A stretch of 47,303 bases of DNA from DATKFM01 sp046154965 (lineage in GTDB: Bacteria; Pseudomonadota; Alphaproteobacteria; Dongiales; Dongiaceae). Shown here piece after piece: positions 1 through 7,992 of this stretch. How positions within the stretch are numbered: position 1 is the first letter of the stretch; the number at the start of each line of letters is the position of its first letter. The translations under genes and the position numbers were made by a program. The stretch lies in the NCBI GenBank assembly GCA_046154965.1, contig JBJXDY010000022.1, forward strand, positions 1-47,303, given 5' to 3'. Below the pieces are notes generated by a model. The model was given only the letters and a program-made list of their open reading frames with translations. It was not told the origin of the DNA and did no database searches.

Positions 1-2094
1 GGCGCGCGCCGCTTCGACAGCGGCGTTGAGGGCCAGCAGATTCGTCTGCGAGGCGATCTCCTCGATCAGTTCGGCGATCTCGCCGATATGCGCCGAGGAG
101 GATTCGATGCGCGTGACCGCTTCGACGGCTGCACCCGCCACCTCGCGCCCGCCCTCCGCGGCCTGCCGCGCCCCGTGGGTCAGAAGGTTCGCCTGCTGGG
201 CGTTTTCGGCATTCTGCTGCACCGTGGCCGCCAGTTCGCGCATCGAACCGGCCATCTCCGAAAGGTCGGCGACCTGCCGTTCGGTGCGGGCCGAAAGCTC
301 GGCGGCGCCGCCGGCCAGTTGCGAGGTGACGCTGCCGATGGCGCCGATGCCGGCCACGGTCTCGCCGACGATTTCCGCCAGCTTGTCGGCGGTTATGTTT
401 GCATCGCGCTGCAGCGCCAGAAGATCGCCGCGGAAATCGCCGTCCATGCGTACGGCGAGATCGCCGCGGGCAATCGCCGACATCATCCGCGCCACCTGGC
501 CGAAAGCCGCGGCGGCGGTCTCCGCCCAGCGGTTGATGCCCTCGCCGATGCGGCGCTTGAAGCCGGTGATGCCCTGGAGATTGACGCGGCGCGAGAAATC
601 GCCGCTGGCCGCGGCATTCACCAGATCCTGGAGTTCCGCCTGCATCGCCGCCTGGGAGGTCATGTCGGTCCATTCGATGACGGTGCCCAGGCGCAGGCCA
701 TTTTCGTTGGTGACCGGATTGGCTGCAATCTCGATGACGAGATCGCCGATCAGGAGCTTCTCGCGCCAGATGGCGCTGAGCGCAGCAAGCTGGCGGAGTG
801 CGGCCGGCGGATCCGGGTAGAAGAGATCGATGCGCAACTCGTCGGCGGAACCTGCCGCCAGGGCCGGCAGGTTGCGGCGCAATTCGGGCAGCATGCCGAT
901 GAAATAGGCCTTGGCCGCGAGGTTGCTGTAGAACACCTGGCCGTCGGTGTCGGCGATCAGGATGATCCCGGCGGTGTGGTCGAGCGCCGTTTGCAGCCGC
1001 GCGGCGCGCACGCCCATGTCGCGGATGACGCTGAGGGAACGTGCGATCTTGCCGATCTCGTCGCCGCGTTCGAGGCCCGGTATGGGCACGTCGCGGTTGC
1101 CGCGGGCCAGTTCGCCGATGGCGTCGGTCATCGCCATGATCGGCCGGGTCAGCGAGCGCGCGATCGCGACATAACCCAGGCCGCCCGCCAGGGCGACCGC
1201 CAGCAGCGTCAGCAGGATCATCCTGTTCTGCAGTTCGGCGATGCCGGCAAGCGCTGCATTCGTCGCGACCACCGTGTGGGCCCGCAGCGAATGGCCGGAA
1301 TCGGCCGCAGGCACCGCCGTCGCCGCCGTGAAGTCGCGGTATTCCAGCCAGATCGGCGCCACGCCGGCAGCGGTGAGCGGACCCAGGGGATGTTCCGGCC
1401 CGACCGCGAGGACATCCATCGACGGCCCGTAAACGATCTTGCCATTCTTGCTGTCGACGATGATCAGGCGGTGCTGATCGTCCTGCGGCACGCCGGTGAC
1501 AGTGATGGAGCCGAACATGGCCTTCACCGCCGACCAGTCGATCACGGCCACCAGCGCGCCGATCGTCGTGTTCGCATCGTAGTCCGCCCTGATCGGGCTG
1601 GCGAGCACCAGGCTGATGCGGCTGCTGAGCGCCGAAGCGCCGATCGGGCTTTCATAGGATTGCCCCGCCATCGCCGCGGCGAACAGGGGTGATTTGGCCA
1701 GATCCTTGCCGGCAAGCTTTTCGGCGGTGCTTGCCACCACTTTTCCATTGCTGTTGACCGCCATGAGGCTGGCGAATTGCGGATAGTGCCCGCGAAGCCG
1801 CGTCAGCTCCTTGCGGATGTTGCCTTCGAGATCGTCGACCAGGACCTGCTGCAAGACCTGCAGGTCGCTCCATACCGCGACATCGGTCACCGCCTGCCGG
1901 CGGAATTCGGTGTAGCGGCCGAGGGCAACCGTGGCTTCGGCGGCGAGGCTCTTCTCCGCCGCTGCGCCGAGGCCCTGACGCGCCGAGTAGAATGCGACGA
2001 GCGACAGCAGCACCAGCGGCAGAAGGCTGGCCGCGACGATGAACCAGACGGCCTTGGTCCGGAGGCCCAAGCTGCGGCGCGCGCGAGCGGACAT
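1..2094 (-). CDS. Methyl-accepting chemotaxis protein, 3' end off the window
   Basis: Transmembrane chemoreceptor that would signal through CheW/CheA to the flagellar motor. The frame is open from the ATG at 2094 to the first base of the window, giving 698 residues. A membrane segment at about 15-37 is followed by a periplasmic sensor region to about 290, a second membrane segment at about 292-312 and a HAMP domain at about 313-365. A PAS-like domain (about 366-480, with IADTDGQVFYSN) and a second HAMP-like stretch precede the cytoplasmic signalling coiled coil. The last visible residues are the hallmark hairpin tip QTNLLALNAAVEAARA, so the descending arm and any methylation or CheR-docking end lie outside. 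It starts 7 bp after the Cache protein gene, with GGAAGC as a possible ribosome-binding site inside that gene's end. The family is certain; the ligand is unknown. Confidence 0.95.
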   Translation of the reverse strand, partial: MSARARRSLGLRTKAVWFIVAASLLPLVLLSLVAFYSARQGLGAAAEKSLAAEATVALGRYTEFRRQAVTDVAVWSDLQVLQQVLVDDLEGNIRKELTRLRGHYPQFASLMAVNSNGKVVASTAEKLAGKDLAKSPLFAAAMAGQSYESPIGASALSSRISLVLASPIRADYDANTTIGALVAVIDWSAVKAMFGSITVTGVPQDDQHRLIIVDSKNGKIVYGPSMDVLAVGPEHPLGPLTAAGVAPIWLEYRDFTAATAVPAADSGHSLRAHTVVATNAALAGIAELQNRMILLTLLAVALAGGLGYVAIARSLTRPIMAMTDAIGELARGNRDVPIPGLERGDEIGKIARSLSVIRDMGVRAARLQTALDHTAGIILIADTDGQVFYSNLAAKAYFIGMLPELRRNLPALAAGSADELRIDLFYPDPPAALRQLAALSAIWREKLLIGDLVIEIAANPVTNENGLRLGTVIEWTDMTSQAAMQAELQDLVNAAASGDFSRRVNLQGITGFKRRIGEGINRWAETAAAAFGQVARMMSAIARGDLAVRMDGDFRGDLLALQRDANITADKLAEIVGETVAGIGAIGSVTSQLAGGAAELSARTERQVADLSEMAGSMRELAATVQQNAENAQQANLLTHGARQAAEGGREVAGAAVEAVTRIESSSAHIGEIAELIEEIASQTNLLALNAAVEAARA

Positions 2095-2101
2095 AGTCAA
2101 C

Positions 2102-2944
2102 TCAGCTTCCCGCCTGCTCCTGGAGAACGACGAGAGTCCAGCCGCCGACCTTGCGGTACGCGATCGAAACCCGTGAGCCGGCCACAGTCATTTCGCCCTG
2201 GCCCGCTTCGGCGCCGCCGAAGCGGGAGGTCAAGGCGGCTAAATCCAGTCCGCCGATGTCGAACTGCTGGAAGTAATCGGCCGGCGAGATCGAGTCGCCG
2301 CTCTTGCCGACGGCGATTTCACGCATGCTGTCGTAGATGACCCAGCCGCTGTCGGTGACCGCCAGCAGCTGGAAACCTTCGGCAGGTGCCTGCTTGGCGA
2401 GCAGTTCCCGGAAGACATCGATTCGATGTTCGAAATGCAGGATCGCCTGCATTTCGCCATCGACCAGGATCGGCGTCGCATAGCCGACAACCCAAAATTC
2501 GGTATCGGGCGACAGATAGGGCGGCGAGACATAGACGCCGCGATCGGGCTGGGCGAATCCGGGGGCGAAGAAAACGGCGCCGGTTTCGTCCGGCGACAGA
2601 TCGTAAGCCACGACGCTATCGACGATGCGGGAGATCTCACCGCCATCGGCGCCGATCAGGCACATCTCGTCAACTTTGAAGCGCGACTGGGCATTGAGCG
2701 AGATTTGGTCGATGCGCTTGAGCAGCTCTTCGCGCCGCGCCGCATCCTGTTCGCGGAAGTAGTCTTTGTAGGCTTGGTCTTGCGCCACAGTGACCAGCGA
2801 AAACGAAATGCGCTGATGCAGGTCCGTTAGCAGCGCCGCCTTCTTTGCCACCAGGCCGGCAGTGGTCTCTGCTGCGGCCGCGGTCCAAGGCAGCCAGGAC
2901 AAAGCGCACACCAGAAGTATGCGGCGTAACCGTCCGGATATCAT
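2102..2944 (-). CDS. Secreted Cache-domain sensor protein upstream of the chemoreceptor
   Basis: A 280-residue exported protein with a typical signal peptide (MISGRLRRILLVCALSW, cleavage probably after TAAAA). The body reads like a single Cache/PDC sensor domain: an N-terminal helix with DLHQRISFSLVTVAQD, then a sheet region with VDEMCLIGADGGEISRIV and FWVVGYATPILVDGEMQAIL. It ends in AYRKVGGWTLVVLQEQ, the usual last strand of a Cache domain. No membrane segment follows, so it is likely free in the periplasm. I chose the start at 2944 because AGAGAGG lies just upstream and the signal peptide begins there; a longer frame to 3010 adds residues ahead of the signal peptide. The gene lies 7 bp before the chemoreceptor and surely shares its transcript. 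A role as a ligand-binding partner of that receptor is inference. Confidence 0.85.
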   Translation of the reverse strand: MISGRLRRILLVCALSWLPWTAAAAETTAGLVAKKAALLTDLHQRISFSLVTVAQDQAYKDYFREQDAARREELLKRIDQISLNAQSRFKVDEMCLIGADGGEISRIVDSVVAYDLSPDETGAVFFAPGFAQPDRGVYVSPPYLSPDTEFWVVGYATPILVDGEMQAILHFEHRIDVFRELLAKQAPAEGFQLLAVTDSGWVIYDSMREIAVGKSGDSISPADYFQQFDIGGLDLAALTSRFGGAEAGQGEMTVAGSRVSIAYRKVGGWTLVVLQEQAGS

Positions 2945-3196
2945 CGGCCTCTCTTCAGAAACAGGAGGATCGGTGCTTAAGGCCCCTGTCGATCGCATGC
3001 GATCGACCATTAGACAATTAGTCGCGATCTTGCAGGAGAACCGCTAACAACCTGTTAACCATCCGCCCTCGGCAGACCCGATGCCGCTCTATCCCGTTGT
3101 GAGATTGTGTTTTCTCCGCTTAGGCGGGTGGCTTCGGGAGATCGCCATTGCAGATTGCCTCAACCGCATTGCTGCAACATTGCGCCGGCTGCAGGT
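2945..3196. promoter_or_regulatory. Intergenic region with a 20-bp perfect palindrome
   Basis: This gene-free stretch precedes the Cache/chemoreceptor operon, which reads leftward, and follows the end of the PPOX gene. It holds the perfect palindrome GTCGATCGCATGCGATCGAC at 2988-3007, centred about 54 bp upstream of the Cache start, and a weaker inverted pair TAACA-acc-TGTTA near 3047-3060. The place suits an operator, but no regulator can be named. I could not pick out a convincing -35/-10 pair. Confidence 0.5.
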
Positions 3197-3799
3197 TCAG
3201 CGAGCCGCCAATTCTTCCTCCAGTTCGGCGATGCGCGACTGCAGCGCTTCGACAGCGGGCGTGACCTCGGCGAGAGTGAAGCGCTTGATGATGTGCTGGG
3301 AACAGTTCCAGTCGAAGGCCTCGACCGCGATCAGGATCAGCCGCTCCGGCTTGGCGCGGTAGCCCGCGGGCAAGAGCGCGGCGGCGATTTCGGAGTTCTC
3401 ATCCAGATCGGCGATGCGGGCGCGGCCGAGGATCTTGAGACGGGCCTGGTGGGGATAGTCCATCAGGAACAGCGAAACCCGGTCGTTCTTGGCGAGATTG
3501 CCGACAGTGACATATTGACGGTTGCCGCGGAAATCGGCGAAGCCCAGGGTCTTGTCGTCGAGCACCCGCAGAAATCCCGGCGGGCCGCCGCGATGCTGCA
3601 CGTAGGGCCAGCCGGTCTCGCTCACCGTCGCCATGTAGAAACTGTCGCGAAGCGCGATGAATGCCGCCTCGCGCCCGCCCAGCCGGTCGTGATGGCGGTC
3701 GCCCAGATCGTTCTTCGCATAGCTGGCGCGGCTGCCTTCCGCTTCCTGGATGGCGCGCACCGTGGGCGTGAAGGCGATCTCGGCGAATTGATGTCCCAT
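3197..3799 (-). CDS. Pyridoxamine 5'-phosphate oxidase-family flavoprotein
   Basis: A 200-residue protein of the PPOX split-barrel group that binds FMN or related cofactors. The core FYMATVSETGWPYVQHRGGPPGFL, the FADFRGNRQYVTVGNLAKNDRVSLFLMDY strand pair and the LKILGRARI strand follow the pattern of the flavin-nucleotide-binding PPOX subfamily rather than true PdxH. The last 25 residues form a charged helix or coiled coil (VEALQSRIAELEEELAAR). The ATG at 3799 is preceded by AGGAG at good spacing; the frame is open further upstream but overlaps the neighbouring gene. It lies 23 bp after the DUF1348 gene and is presumably co-transcribed with it, opposite a LysR regulator. The substrate is unknown; a small-molecule reductase or detoxifying role is inference. 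Confidence 0.88.
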   Translation of the reverse strand: MGHQFAEIAFTPTVRAIQEAEGSRASYAKNDLGDRHHDRLGGREAAFIALRDSFYMATVSETGWPYVQHRGGPPGFLRVLDDKTLGFADFRGNRQYVTVGNLAKNDRVSLFLMDYPHQARLKILGRARIADLDENSEIAAALLPAGYRAKPERLILIAVEAFDWNCSQHIIKRFTLAEVTPAVEALQSRIAELEEELAAR

Positions 3800-3822
3800 C
3801 GGAAACTCCTGAAATTTTGCGC

Positions 3823-4290
3823 TCAAAGCCCGAGGTCGGAGAGCCCGGGGTGATCGTCGGGGCGGCGGCCTAGGGTCCAGCGGTATTTGCGGTCGCCCTC
3901 CTTGATCGGCAGGTCGTTGATGCTGGCGATGCGCCGGCGCATCAGACCGGCCTCGTCGAACTCCCAATTCTCGTTGCCGTAGGAGCGGAACCACTGGCCG
4001 CTGTCGTCATGCCACTCATAGGCGAAGCGCACGGCGATGCGGTTGCCGGCGAAGGTCCAGACTTCCTTGATCAGGCGGTACTCCAGCTCCCGCGTCCATT
4101 TGCGCGTCAGGAAAGCCTCGATCTCCGCGCGCCCTTGCAGGAATTCGCCGCGGTTCCGCCAGCGGCTATCGGCCGTATAGGCTAGGGCCACGCGCTGGGG
4201 GTCCCGGCTGTTCCAGGCATCCTCGGCCAGGCGCACCTTCTGCCCGGCGGCCTCGGCGGTGAAAGGCGGCAGCGGTGGTCGAGCAGTCAT
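3823..4290 (-). CDS. DUF1348 / NTF2-like (SnoaL-type) protein
   Basis: A 155-residue small alpha-beta barrel protein of the nuclear transport factor 2-like superfamily. The sequence is typical of DUF1348: AWNSRDPQRVALAYTADSRWRNRGEFLQGRAEI near the N terminus, KEVWTFAGNRIAVRFAYEWHDD in the middle, and the highly conserved end RRRIASINDLPI followed by RKYRWTLGRRP. The start at 4290 has AGGAA seven bases upstream; a start seven codons earlier is possible but has no such site. It is the first gene of a leftward pair with the PPOX protein and is divergent from the LysR regulator. Members of this family have no settled function. Confidence 0.9.
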   Translation of the reverse strand: MTARPPLPPFTAEAAGQKVRLAEDAWNSRDPQRVALAYTADSRWRNRGEFLQGRAEIEAFLTRKWTRELEYRLIKEVWTFAGNRIAVRFAYEWHDDSGQWFRSYGNENWEFDEAGLMRRRIASINDLPIKEGDRKYRWTLGRRPDDHPGLSDLGL

Positions 4291-4383
4291 CGGAGTTCCT
4301 TTCAGCGGCAAGAGCGGACCGCGCCAACTGCAGAGTATATGGCGCAGTTTTGTTGATGACAGAATAGACTGGATATGGAACTT

Positions 4384-4406
4384 ATTATTTCGTTAAATGG
4401 AATAAT
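4384..4406. promoter_or_regulatory. LysR-type box, ATTATT-N11-AATAAT
   Basis: A perfect inverted repeat, ATTATT at 4384-4389 and AATAAT at 4401-4406, separated by 11 bases, matches the T-N11-A operator form used by LysR-family regulators. It lies directly before the lysR start codon and about 95 bp upstream of the divergent DUF1348 gene. It therefore suits self-repression of the regulator and activation of the leftward operon. It is A+T rich, unlike its surroundings. Confidence 0.7.
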
Positions 4407-4409
4407 CAA

Positions 4410-5339
4410 ATGGACCGGCTGCAGGCCCTCGAGATCTTCTCCACGGTCGCCGAACTTGGCAATTTCAGTAAGGCGGCCAGTAAGTTACGGGTCTCGGCCG
4501 CAGCCGTCACGCGGGCTGTCGCCGGCCTTGAAGAGCGGCTCGGTACCCGGCTGCTTAACCGGACGACCCGCAGCCTGAGCCTCACCGAGGCCGGGCGGCA
4601 TTTTCTCGACAGCGCCAGGCGCATTCTGGCCGACCTGGACGCGGCCGAGAAGATCGCGGCCGGCAATGCGGCCATTCCCACCGGCCACCTGACCCTGACC
4701 GCGCCCGTCACCTTCGGCCGCATGCACGGAACGCCGGTGCTGCTGGAGTTCCTGCGCGCCCATCCGAAAGTCACAGCGTCGCTAAGGCTGCTGGACCGGA
4801 TCGTGAGTCTCACCGAAGAAGGCATCGATGCCGCGATCCGCATCGGCGAGCTGCCGGATTCTTCGCTCATGGTCCGCACAGTCGGCGAGGTGCAGCGGGT
4901 CCTTGTGGCGAGCCCGGCCTACATCGCCGCTCGCGGCGCACCTGAAAAGCCCGCCGACCTGCGGCGCTACGAAATCCTGGCCTTTCCCGGCGCCAATCCG
5001 GCGCGGGAATGGCGCTTCCGCGACGGCAAGCGGACGATGGCGGTGGCGATTGCGCCGCGGCTGGAAGTGAACGACGCCGCGGCGGCCATCGCCGGGGCAG
5101 CGCTTGGCGAAGGCATCACCCAGGCCTTCACCTATATGGTGGCGCCGCTGCTGGCCGAGGGCCGGCTGAAAGTGATCCTCGATGAATTCGCCCTGCCGCC
5201 GGTGCCGGTGCAGATCGTCTATCCCGAAGGCCGCCTGGTCGCCGCCAAGCTGCGCGCCTTCATCGATTTTGCCGCACCCCGCCTGAGCCATGCCCTGGCG
5301 GAAGTCGGGGTTCAGCTCTCCCTGGCGCGCCGCCGTTAA
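4410..5339 (+). CDS. LysR-family transcriptional regulator
   Basis: A 309-residue LysR regulator. Residues 1-62 are the winged helix-turn-helix (LEIFSTVAELGNFSKAASKL, RVSAAAVTRAVAGLEERLG, RTTRSLSLTEAG). The effector domain from about 90 starts GHLTLTAPVTFGR and contains the usual DAAIRIGELPDSSLMVRTVGEV segment. It belongs to the large branch (LrhA/DsdC-unlike, YhjC/AaeR-like) found beside oxidoreductase genes. It is transcribed away from the DUF1348-PPOX pair with a shared 119-bp promoter region holding a T-N11-A box, so that pair is the likely target. The effector is unknown. A weak ribosome-binding site, GGA, lies 8 bases before the ATG, inside the operator. Confidence 0.93.
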   Translation: MDRLQALEIFSTVAELGNFSKAASKLRVSAAAVTRAVAGLEERLGTRLLNRTTRSLSLTEAGRHFLDSARRILADLDAAEKIAAGNAAIPTGHLTLTAPVTFGRMHGTPVLLEFLRAHPKVTASLRLLDRIVSLTEEGIDAAIRIGELPDSSLMVRTVGEVQRVLVASPAYIAARGAPEKPADLRRYEILAFPGANPAREWRFRDGKRTMAVAIAPRLEVNDAAAAIAGAALGEGITQAFTYMVAPLLAEGRLKVILDEFALPPVPVQIVYPEGRLVAAKLRAFIDFAAPRLSHALAEVGVQLSLARRR

Positions 5340-5341
5340 CC

Positions 5342-5357
5342 GGCGCTCAATAGCGCC
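5342..5357 (+). terminator. Short hairpin after the LysR gene
   Basis: GGCGCT-caat-AGCGCC forms a six-pair stem three bases past the lysR stop codon. There is no run of T after it, so it is only a possible terminator. Confidence 0.35.
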
Positions 5358-5463
5358 TCTGCCATAGAATCGCCGCGGCGCCGTTGCATAATTCAAGACT
5401 GTTTGGATTTTTCGCCGCTTCGCGTAGGGTGCGCGCCCGATCGGGCTTGGCTCACATCAGGAG

Positions 5464-6666
5464 ATGACCCAGACGATGCAGCCGCAAGAGTTCTATCGCA
5501 TCCGCCGCCTGCCGCCCTATGTTTTCGCCGAGGTCAACGCCATGAAGGCGGCGGCGCGGTCGCGGGGCGAGGATGTGATCGATCTCGGCATGGGCAATCC
5601 GGACGCCGCCCCGCCCCAGCATGTGATCGACAAGCTGGCGGAGGCCCTGAAGAACCCGCGCGTGCATGGCTATTCCAGCTCCCGCGGCGTGCCCGGCCTG
5701 CGCAAGGCCTATGCCGCCTACTATGCGCGGCGGTTCAATGTGGATCTGGACCCCGAGAGCGAGATCATCGTCACCCTCGGCTCGAAAGAGGGCTTCGCCA
5801 ATTTCGCCCAGGCGATCACCGCGCCCGGCGATACGGTGCTGGTGCCCAATCCCTGCTATCCGATTCATTCTTTCGGCTTCATCATGGCCGGTGCGGCCAT
5901 CCGTCATGTGCAGGTGGGGCCGAACACCGACTTCATGGCCGGGCTTAAGCGCGCCATGCGCGGCAGCGTGCCGGCGCCGATCGCGCTAGTGCTGAACTAT
6001 CCGGCGAACCCGACGGCGGAAGTCGTCGGCCCGGATTTCTACCGGGAGATCGTCGCCTTCGCCAGGAAGCACGACATTCTGCTGCTGTCCGATGTCGCCT
6101 ATTCGGAAGTCTATTTCGGCGACGATCCGCCGCCCTCGATCCTGCAGGCGCCCGGCGCCAGGGATGTGGCGATCGAGTTTTCCTCGCTATCGAAGACCTA
6201 CAACATGGCCGGCTGGCGCATCGGCTTTGCCGCCGGCGGCAAGCGGCTGATCGCGGCATTGGCCCGGGTGAAGTCCTATCTCGATTACGGCGCCTTCACG
6301 CCGATCCAGGTGGCGGCGACGGCGGCGCTGAACGGGCCCCAGGATTGCATCGCGGAGATGCGCGCGCGCTATAAGGGCCGCCGCGATGTGCTGATCGAAG
6401 GCCTGGCGCAAGCCGGCTGGGACGTGCCCTCGCCGCAAGCCAGCATGTTCGCCTGGGCGCCGATCCCCCAGCGCTTCTCCAACCTGGGCAGCGTCGAATT
6501 CTCCAAGCTGCTGCTGAGCGAGGCCAAGGTCGCCGTCGCCCCCGGCCTCGGCTTCGGCGAATACGGCGAAGGCTATGTGCGCATCGCCCTGGTGGAAAAC
6601 CGCGAACGCCTGCGGCAGGCATTGCGCAGTATCAAACGATTCATGGCGAGATCGGCGGCGGCATAG
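5464..6666 (+). CDS. alaC: AlaC-type PLP aminotransferase
   Basis: A 400-residue class I/II aminotransferase. It reads closely like the glutamate-pyruvate transaminase AlaC (YfdZ) of enterobacteria: RIRRLPPYVFAEVNAMK at the start, DLGMGNPDAAPPQHV, GYSSSRGVPGLRKA, VTLGSKEG, VPNPCYPIHSFG, and the PLP lysine K244 in SLSKTYNMAGWR. The C-terminal YVRIALVENRERLRQA carries the substrate carboxylate-binding arginine. It would interconvert alanine and 2-oxoglutarate with pyruvate and glutamate; an LL-diaminopimelate aminotransferase-like activity is a less likely alternative. The start is uncertain. An AGGAG sequence abuts the ATG at 5464, while the in-frame ATG at 5476 sits 12 bases after it; either could be used. 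The gene is followed by a separate downstream transcription unit. Confidence 0.88.
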   Translation: MTQTMQPQEFYRIRRLPPYVFAEVNAMKAAARSRGEDVIDLGMGNPDAAPPQHVIDKLAEALKNPRVHGYSSSRGVPGLRKAYAAYYARRFNVDLDPESEIIVTLGSKEGFANFAQAITAPGDTVLVPNPCYPIHSFGFIMAGAAIRHVQVGPNTDFMAGLKRAMRGSVPAPIALVLNYPANPTAEVVGPDFYREIVAFARKHDILLLSDVAYSEVYFGDDPPPSILQAPGARDVAIEFSSLSKTYNMAGWRIGFAAGGKRLIAALARVKSYLDYGAFTPIQVAATAALNGPQDCIAEMRARYKGRRDVLIEGLAQAGWDVPSPQASMFAWAPIPQRFSNLGSVEFSKLLLSEAKVAVAPGLGFGEYGEGYVRIALVENRERLRQALRSIKRFMARSAAA

Positions 6667-6742
6667 CAGCCCCGCCATTGCTCCACCCGCCCGCGCCCGC
6701 TAGGCTTTCAGGACAATAATCCGGCGGCACGGGGAGGGCAGC

Positions 6743-6811
6743 GTGACGCGTGGTATCGTCGGCAGCGACGTGGGCGGCAGTCTCCGGATCGCGGGCCGGG
6801 ACATCGCATGA
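6743..6811 (+). CDS. Possible 22-residue leader peptide coupled to the next gene
   Basis: A GTG at 6743 follows a strong purine-rich ribosome-binding site (GGGGAGGG, 6731-6738) and opens a 22-codon frame. Its TGA overlaps the ATG of the enolase-superfamily gene as ATGA, the classical arrangement for translational coupling. The peptide itself (VTRGIVGSDVGGSLRIAGRD and two more residues) has no recognisable domain. It may be a leader whose translation opens the downstream start, or chance. The better ribosome-binding site lies here rather than in front of the main gene, which has only GGGA. Confidence 0.35.
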   Translation: MTRGIVGSDVGGSLRIAGRDIA

Positions 6812-7980
6812 AGATCACCGACATCAAGGCCACGCCGGTCAACATCCCGTTCACCGCGCCCTATGTGTTCAGCTACGGATCGGTCGCATCGCTGACCAAG
6901 ACAATCGTCGAGGTGGCGACCGACGACGGCGTCAACGGCATCGGCGAAGTTGCCGATGGCGACCGGTCGGCCGATGTGCTGAAACTCCGCGAGCGCCTGA
7001 TCGGCCTGGACATCCGCGAGATCACCACGGCCGAGCGCCGCTGCGTCGCGGGCATGCGCTATACGCCCTGGGGCGATGTGGTGGGACAGCGGCGAGCCTT
7101 CGGCGGCGTCGAGATGGCGATGTGGGACGCGCGCGGCAAGGCCGAAGGCGTGCCCCTTTATGTTCTGCTTGGCGGCGCCGTGCGCCGCGAGATCGCGCTC
7201 ACCGAATACTTCGCCTTCCGCCATCCCGGCCCCTCCGATCCCGGCGAATCCACGCCGATGGAGATCGCCCGCTACTGCGGCCGCATGGTGGAGCAGCATG
7301 ACTCCGACAGCTTCGAGGGCAAGGTGGGCACTGTCTCCCTCGACGACGAGGTGACGATGGTGCGGGAGATCCGCGCCGCCGTGGGCGACCGGATGATCCG
7401 GTTGGACGCCAATGGCGGCTGGACCGTGCCGACGGCCCGCGAGGCCTTCCGCCGCTTCGACCCCTACATCATCCACTACTACGAGGATCCGGCGGAAACC
7501 TATGAGGAGTTCGCGCAATTGCGCGATTTCACCCGCGCCTCCTTCTCAACCCATGTCATCGACCTGGAGAAGGCGATCCGCCTGCGCGCGCCCGACTGCA
7601 TCGTGACCAACGTCAACGAGCATGGCGGCATTCGCCGCACGGTGGAGTTCATCCGCGCCTGCGAACAGTTCGACGTCGCCTTCCGTTTCCACAGCGGCGA
7701 GACCGGCGTGGGCAGCGCCGCCTATCTGCAGCTCTCCGCGGCAATCGAGCATGTGCGCGAGCCGAGCCAGACTTTGTTCCGCTGGTATGGCGACGACGTG
7801 ATCGCCGAAGGCACCTTCGTGCCGAAGCGGGGCCGGGTCACCGTGCCTGATGGGCCGGGGTTGGGCGTGACGCTGGATCGCAAGGCCCTGAAGCGCTGCC
7901 ATGAGCGGTTCCTGAGCGAGGGCGTGTTCCCGGCGAGCAAGGGCGGGCCCCGCTTCCGCGACCGTTTCTGGCGAGTATGA
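6808..7980 (+). CDS. Enolase-superfamily (mandelate racemase/glucarate dehydratase-like) enzyme
   Basis: A 390-residue enolase-superfamily protein that would abstract the proton next to a carboxylate, probably dehydrating or racemising a sugar acid. The N-terminal capping domain (1-125) includes FGGVEMAMWDARGKAEGVPLY. The barrel carries the lysine K172 in FEGKVGT, metal ligands D200 (RLDANGGW) and E226 (YYEDPAE), and H295 in FRFHSGETGVG as the likely second base. A third metal ligand is normally an acid or asparagine after the sixth strand; here the matching stretch reads FSTHVID with H249, so the ligand set may differ from the textbook one. The spacing and HSGE ending recall the glucarate dehydratase group, but the exact substrate cannot be read. 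A short leader frame overlaps its start. Confidence 0.82.
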   Translation: MKITDIKATPVNIPFTAPYVFSYGSVASLTKTIVEVATDDGVNGIGEVADGDRSADVLKLRERLIGLDIREITTAERRCVAGMRYTPWGDVVGQRRAFGGVEMAMWDARGKAEGVPLYVLLGGAVRREIALTEYFAFRHPGPSDPGESTPMEIARYCGRMVEQHDSDSFEGKVGTVSLDDEVTMVREIRAAVGDRMIRLDANGGWTVPTAREAFRRFDPYIIHYYEDPAETYEEFAQLRDFTRASFSTHVIDLEKAIRLRAPDCIVTNVNEHGGIRRTVEFIRACEQFDVAFRFHSGETGVGSAAYLQLSAAIEHVREPSQTLFRWYGDDVIAEGTFVPKRGRVTVPDGPGLGVTLDRKALKRCHERFLSEGVFPASKGGPRFRDRFWRV

Positions 7981-7992
7981 GGAGGCGCGCCC

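Noticed and set aside
88..1692. Long rightward reading frame of 534 codons
   Set aside because: It is antisense to the chemoreceptor, has no family resemblance, and arises from GC-rich codon use.
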